Shown here: positions 5,962-8,322 of the stretch, piece by piece | Layout of the letters: the number at the start of each line of letters is the position of its first letter | Numbering within the stretch: the stretch's first letter is position 1 | Source: Nitrospira sp. UBA5698 | Lineage (GTDB): Bacteria > Nitrospirota > Nitrospiria > Nitrospirales > Nitrospiraceae | Direction of reading: 5' to 3' | Length of the DNA stretch: 8,322 nt | Assembly (NCBI GenBank): GCA_002420115.1 | Contig: DIHK01000015.1 | Span: 72,474-80,795 of the forward strand | Translations under genes and position numbers: made by a program | The notes under the pieces: model-generated | Seen by the model: the letters and a program-made list of their open reading frames with translations, nothing else | What the model was told of the DNA's origin: nothing | Databases searched by the model: none

Positions 5962-6669
5962 TCAATGCTCCATCTGCTCCAGCGCTTGCTGCGCTGCCTC
6001 CTGTTCCGCTTCTTTCTTGCTGTTTCCTCGGCCAACCCCAACCACTCTCTGATTCACTTGCACTTCCACCTCAAAGAGCTTCTGATGATCCGGTCCGGTT
6101 TCCCCCACTACCAGGTACTGCGGCAACATCTCATACCGCTTTTGACACCATTCCTGAAAGCGCGTTTTGTAGTCGTCACCTCCGGGTTGTTCATGAGCGA
6201 CATCAAGTTGGTGCAGCTCCTCGGCTAGAATATCGACCGTAAAATCACGGCTGACCCCAAAACCTCCGTCCAGATAAACCGCAGCAATGACGGCTTCCAG
6301 CGCGTCAGCCAATAGTGACGCCTTATCCCTTCCTTTAGATCGTTCCTCCCCTCGACCAAGCCTCAGATAGCGCCCAAGATCCAGCCGCCGTGCGGCATTC
6401 GCCAACGGCGTCTCGCTCACCAGCTTTGCCTTGAGCTTGGAGAGAGCTCCTTCACTCAGTTCGGGATAGTGTCTGGCCAGATAATCACTGATAATCAGCG
6501 ATAAAACGGCGTCTCCCAAAAACTCAAGGCGTTCGTTGTGTGTCCGCCCAGGCTCCCGACGCTCATTTACGTAGGACTTGTGCGTGAGCGCCTCTTCTAA
6601 TAGGTTGTCATCCCTGAATCGATATTTCAAGAAAGCACGTGAGGAGTCAGCAGAAGAGGCAGGCATCAT
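5962..6669 (-). CDS. rnc: Ribonuclease III
   Basis: Cytoplasmic double-strand-specific endoribonuclease acting in rRNA and mRNA processing; 235 aa, normal for the family. The N-terminal nuclease domain (about 10-150) carries the signature NERLEFLGDAVL (46-57). Glu47, Glu50 and Asp54 match E. coli Glu38, Glu41 and Asp45; Glu73 matches Glu65; ADALEAVIAAVYLD (121-134) gives Asp122 and Glu125. All catalytic acids are thus present. A double-stranded RNA-binding domain occupies about 164-233, ending with GNSKKEAEQEAAQQAL. The start is ATG at 6669 or the adjacent ATG at 6666. No purine-rich ribosome site is visible in the 13 bp after the fabF stop, so it probably depends on translational coupling to fabF. 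The order acpP-fabF-rnc is widespread in bacteria. Confidence 0.97.
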   Translation of the reverse strand: MMPASSADSSRAFLKYRFRDDNLLEEALTHKSYVNERREPGRTHNERLEFLGDAVLSLIISDYLARHYPELSEGALSKLKAKLVSETPLANAARRLDLGRYLRLGRGEERSKGRDKASLLADALEAVIAAVYLDGGFGVSRDFTVDILAEELHQLDVAHEQPGGDDYKTRFQEWCQKRYEMLPQYLVVGETGPDHQKLFEVEVQVNQRVVGVGRGNSKKEAEQEAAQQALEQMEH

Positions 6670-6682
6670 TGGGGCATGCGTG

Positions 6683-7945
6683 TTACGTGTCCAGTCGCTT
6701 AAAAATCAAACAAGCATTCACTCCACCGAATCCAAACGAGTTCGACAAGGCCATCTGAATCGCGACTGGCCGAGCCTTGTTGGGAATATAATCTAAGTCA
6801 CAGGCTGGGTCGGGGGCATCCAGATTGATCGTGGGCGGGAGCATCCCATGAAACAAGGCCAGGATACTGAAGACCGCTTCGATTCCACCGGCCGCACCGA
6901 GTAAATGCCCCGTCATAGACTTGGTTGAGCTGACGGGAATGCGATAGGCCTGCTCACCGAATACTTGCTTGATTGCTCTGGTCTCAATTGCATCGGCCAT
7001 CGTTGATGTCCCATGCGCATTGATATAGCCGATCTGCTCACGGGAGATTCCCGCATCTTTCAGTGCGAGTTCCATACACCGAACAGCTCCTTCGCCTTCT
7101 TCCGGTGGAGCCGTAATGTGGTACGCATCGCTGTTCATCCCGTACCCGATGATCTCCCCATATATTCTAACCCCACGCCGGATGGCGTGTTCGCGCTCCT
7201 CGATCACAATGACCCCTGCCCCTTCGCCCAACACGAATCCATCACGATCCTTGTCGAACGGACGGCTCGCTTTGGTGGGTTCATCATTCCTGAACGACAA
7301 GGCCTTAGCGGCTGCGAATCCCGCGACACCCAGCGGAGTGACCGCCGCTTCGGCGCCACCGGCCACCATGACATCGGCCTCCCCTCGTTGAATCAGGCGG
7401 TACGCATCCCCGATGCAATGATTGCCCGTGGCGCAAGCCGTCACGGCACAGGAATTGGGCCCTTTGGCTCCGATCCGAATCGCCACTTGCCCAGAAGCGA
7501 GATTAATAATGGTCATCGGGATAAAAAATGGCGAGACGCGGCCCGGCCCTTTGGCTCTGAGCACATCATGATAATGTTCGATCGACCCGAGACCGCCGAT
7601 TCCGGAACCGATATACACCCCGACCCGTGTGGCTTCTTCCGGCGCAACCTTTAATCCGGCATCGTCCACGGCCAACTGCGCCGCACCAACGGCGTAGTGG
7701 ATGAACGTATCCATTTTTTTGATCTCTTTTTTTTCGATGAACCGGGCCGGATCGAAGTCCTTCACTTCGCCTGCAATTTGAGCGTCATAGCCGGCCGGGT
7801 CAAATCTTGTGATCCTCCCGATACCGGACTCACCGGCACAAATGGCATTCCACGTCTTCTCGACTCCGGTACCCAACGGAGTCACCAGCCCAAGACCGGT
7901 GACAACGACGCGCCGAGTCGGCCGATCTGATTCGCCTGCGCCCAT
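6683..7945 (-). CDS. fabF: 3-oxoacyl-[acyl-carrier-protein] synthase II
   Basis: Condensing enzyme that extends acyl-ACP with malonyl-ACP in type II fatty-acid synthesis; cytoplasmic homodimer. It is 420 aa from ATG at 7945, slightly longer than E. coli FabF because of an N-terminal MGAGESDRPT before RRVVVTGLGLVTPLG. The Cys-His-His triad is complete: Cys171 in TACATGNHC, His311 in NAHGTST and His347 in STKSMTGHLLGAAGG, with Lys342 nearby. The C-terminal SNSFGFGGVNACLIF is typical. ATG at 7945 is 2 bp past the acpP stop. A TTG at 7951 that would overlap acpP is also in frame but less likely. Ribosome-site match is weak (AAAGAAAAG), so coupling to acpP is expected. FabB versus FabF substrate preference cannot be read, but FabF is the usual partner of this gene order. 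Confidence 0.97.
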   Translation of the reverse strand: MGAGESDRPTRRVVVTGLGLVTPLGTGVEKTWNAICAGESGIGRITRFDPAGYDAQIAGEVKDFDPARFIEKKEIKKMDTFIHYAVGAAQLAVDDAGLKVAPEEATRVGVYIGSGIGGLGSIEHYHDVLRAKGPGRVSPFFIPMTIINLASGQVAIRIGAKGPNSCAVTACATGNHCIGDAYRLIQRGEADVMVAGGAEAAVTPLGVAGFAAAKALSFRNDEPTKASRPFDKDRDGFVLGEGAGVIVIEEREHAIRRGVRIYGEIIGYGMNSDAYHITAPPEEGEGAVRCMELALKDAGISREQIGYINAHGTSTMADAIETRAIKQVFGEQAYRIPVSSTKSMTGHLLGAAGGIEAVFSILALFHGMLPPTINLDAPDPACDLDYIPNKARPVAIQMALSNSFGFGGVNACLIFKRLDT

Positions 7946-7947
7946 GT

Positions 7948-8181
7948 TCAAGACTTTTCTTTAATGTAGTCCAACGCTTTCCCGACTGTCAGAATCTTCT
8001 CGGCATCCTCATCAGGGATTTCGATCGAAAATTCTTCTTCGAGTGCCATCACCAGCTCGACCGTATCGAGCGAATCTGCTCCCAGGTCTTCAACGAAAGA
8101 GGCCTCCGGTGTGACCTCGTCTTCTTCCACGCCCAGCTGTTCGGCAATAATTTTCTTGACTCGTTCTTCTACAGTGGCCAT
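7948..8181 (-). CDS. acpP: Acyl carrier protein
   Basis: Small acidic four-helix carrier of growing acyl chains, 77 aa as in most bacteria. Ser37 in the LGADSLDTVELVMALEEEF motif (33-51) is the phosphopantetheine attachment site. The helix I start ATVEERVKKIIAEQLGV and helix III region SIEIPDEDAEKI are standard. The start is ATG at 8181 because a full AAGGAGGT ribosome site precedes it and the family begins MATVEERV. A longer frame upstream to 8253 runs through the intergenic hairpin and is not credible. It follows fabG by 90 bp and precedes fabF by 2 bp. The excellent ribosome site fits the high ACP dosage cells need relative to the enzymes around it. Confidence 0.98.
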   Translation of the reverse strand: MATVEERVKKIIAEQLGVEEDEVTPEASFVEDLGADSLDTVELVMALEEEFSIEIPDEDAEKILTVGKALDYIKEKS

Positions 8182-8191
8182 CGATCTGACT

Positions 8192-8199
8192 ACCTCCTT
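8192..8199 (-). promoter_or_regulatory. Strong ribosome binding site of acpP
   Basis: On the minus strand AAGGAGGT, a full match to the 16S anti-Shine-Dalgarno core, sits 10 nt before the ATG at 8181. It decides the acpP start and contrasts with the weak sites of fabF and rnc downstream. Confidence 0.85.
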
Positions 8200-8223
8200 C
8201 CCCGGTATACTCTCACTTGCACC

Positions 8224-8246
8224 GCCACACGGGGATCCGTGACGGC
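8224..8246 (-). other. Hairpin in the fabG-acpP spacer
   Basis: CACGG (8228-8232) pairs with CCGTG (8237-8241) around a 4-nt loop, extended by GCC/GGC (8224-8226 with 8244-8246) across a small internal loop. There is no T-tract. It may be a weak attenuator, a processing point or a 5' mRNA stabiliser that raises acpP message over fabG. The 90 bp spacer also offers room for an internal acpP promoter, but I see no convincing -35/-10 pair. Confidence 0.35.
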
Positions 8247-8271
8247 CATTCACCCAAGAGACTTGCTGTCT

Positions 8272-8322
8272 TTATACCATCAACATACCGCCGTTTACGT
8301 GCAAAACATGACCCGTGATGTA
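8272..8322 (-). CDS. fabG: 3-oxoacyl-[acyl-carrier-protein] reductase, C-terminal end only
   Basis: The last 16 codons plus TAA of a gene entering from the right edge, reading YITGHVLHVNGGMLMV. This is the characteristic C-terminus of FabG-type short-chain dehydrogenases (Y-I-T-G-x-V-x-x-V-x-G-G-M). FabG is the NADPH-dependent reductase of the 3-ketoacyl-ACP that FabF makes. Position immediately before acpP supports FabG over other short-chain dehydrogenases. The catalytic Ser-Tyr-Lys residues lie outside the window. Confidence 0.88.
   Translation of the reverse strand, partial: YITGHVLHVNGGMLMV

Noticed and set aside
7013..7654. 213-codon plus-strand open frame antisense to fabF
   Set aside because: Antisense shadow of a highly conserved gene with biased codon use; the translation has no recognisable features.
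7946..7951. TTG at 7951 as fabF start
   Set aside because: An in-frame ATG lies two codons later at 7945 and gives a normal 2-bp spacing to acpP; there is no ribosome site favouring the TTG.
8182..8253. Longer N-terminus for ACP beginning at 8253
   Set aside because: It would read through the intergenic hairpin and ribosome site, adding 24 residues absent from the family; the strong AAGGAGGT fixes the start at 8181.
1..8322. Defence system, CRISPR array, toxin-antitoxin pair, prophage or biosynthetic cluster
   Set aside because: All long coding regions but two are recognisable housekeeping genes, there are no regular spaced repeats, and the two unassigned genes show no nuclease, toxin or transposase motif.

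Overview
The window reads as ordinary core chromosome of a Gram-negative-type bacterium, most likely a member of Nitrospirota (Nitrospira-like). That assignment is an inference: it rests on moderately high GC, on the fabG-acpP-fabF-rnc order followed by an exported cyclophilin, on the overall look of the proteins, and on a dispersed-repeat-like element between convergent genes. No database search was possible. Coding density is high, spacers are short, and I see no phage, transposase, CRISPR, tRNA or rRNA.

Layout, left to right. Positions 1-504 (+) hold the C-terminal part of ApaH (diadenosine tetraphosphatase), cut by the window edge. Converging on it with only 6 bp between the stop codons is a tight minus-strand operon, folD-metF-panB (3057 down to 511), with a 10 bp spacer and then a 1-base TGATG overlap. 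A 202 bp divergent promoter region (3058-3259) separates it from a plus-strand pair. The first of the pair is an exported beta-propeller protein (3260-4243). It overlaps by ATGA a Cys-rich, His-tailed putative metal-binding protein of unknown function (4240-4941). Between this pair and the next convergent operon lies 338 bp (4942-5279) without a clear gene. It contains an element bounded by imperfect inverted repeats (4942-5120), tandem perfect palindromes (5143-5175), and a stretch that may be the remnant of a small membrane protein. The right third is a minus-strand operon, fabG(partial)-acpP-fabF-rnc-cyclophilin (8322 down to 5280).

How the genes work together. FolD makes and interconverts 5,10-methylene-tetrahydrofolate. 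MetF reduces it to 5-methyl-THF for methionine synthesis, and PanB uses it to make ketopantoate for pantothenate and CoA. One transcript therefore carries the source and two competing users of the same C1 carrier. Pantothenate also supplies the phosphopantetheine arm of the acyl carrier protein encoded further right, where FabG, ACP and FabF form the elongation core of type II fatty-acid synthesis. RNase III and an exported prolyl isomerase ride at the end of that operon.

I did not find a convincing new multi-gene system. The items most worth a second look are the inverted-repeat-bounded element at 4942-5120 with the palindromes beside it, the unassigned Cys/His-rich protein at 4240-4941, and the uncertain N-terminus of the beta-propeller gene.
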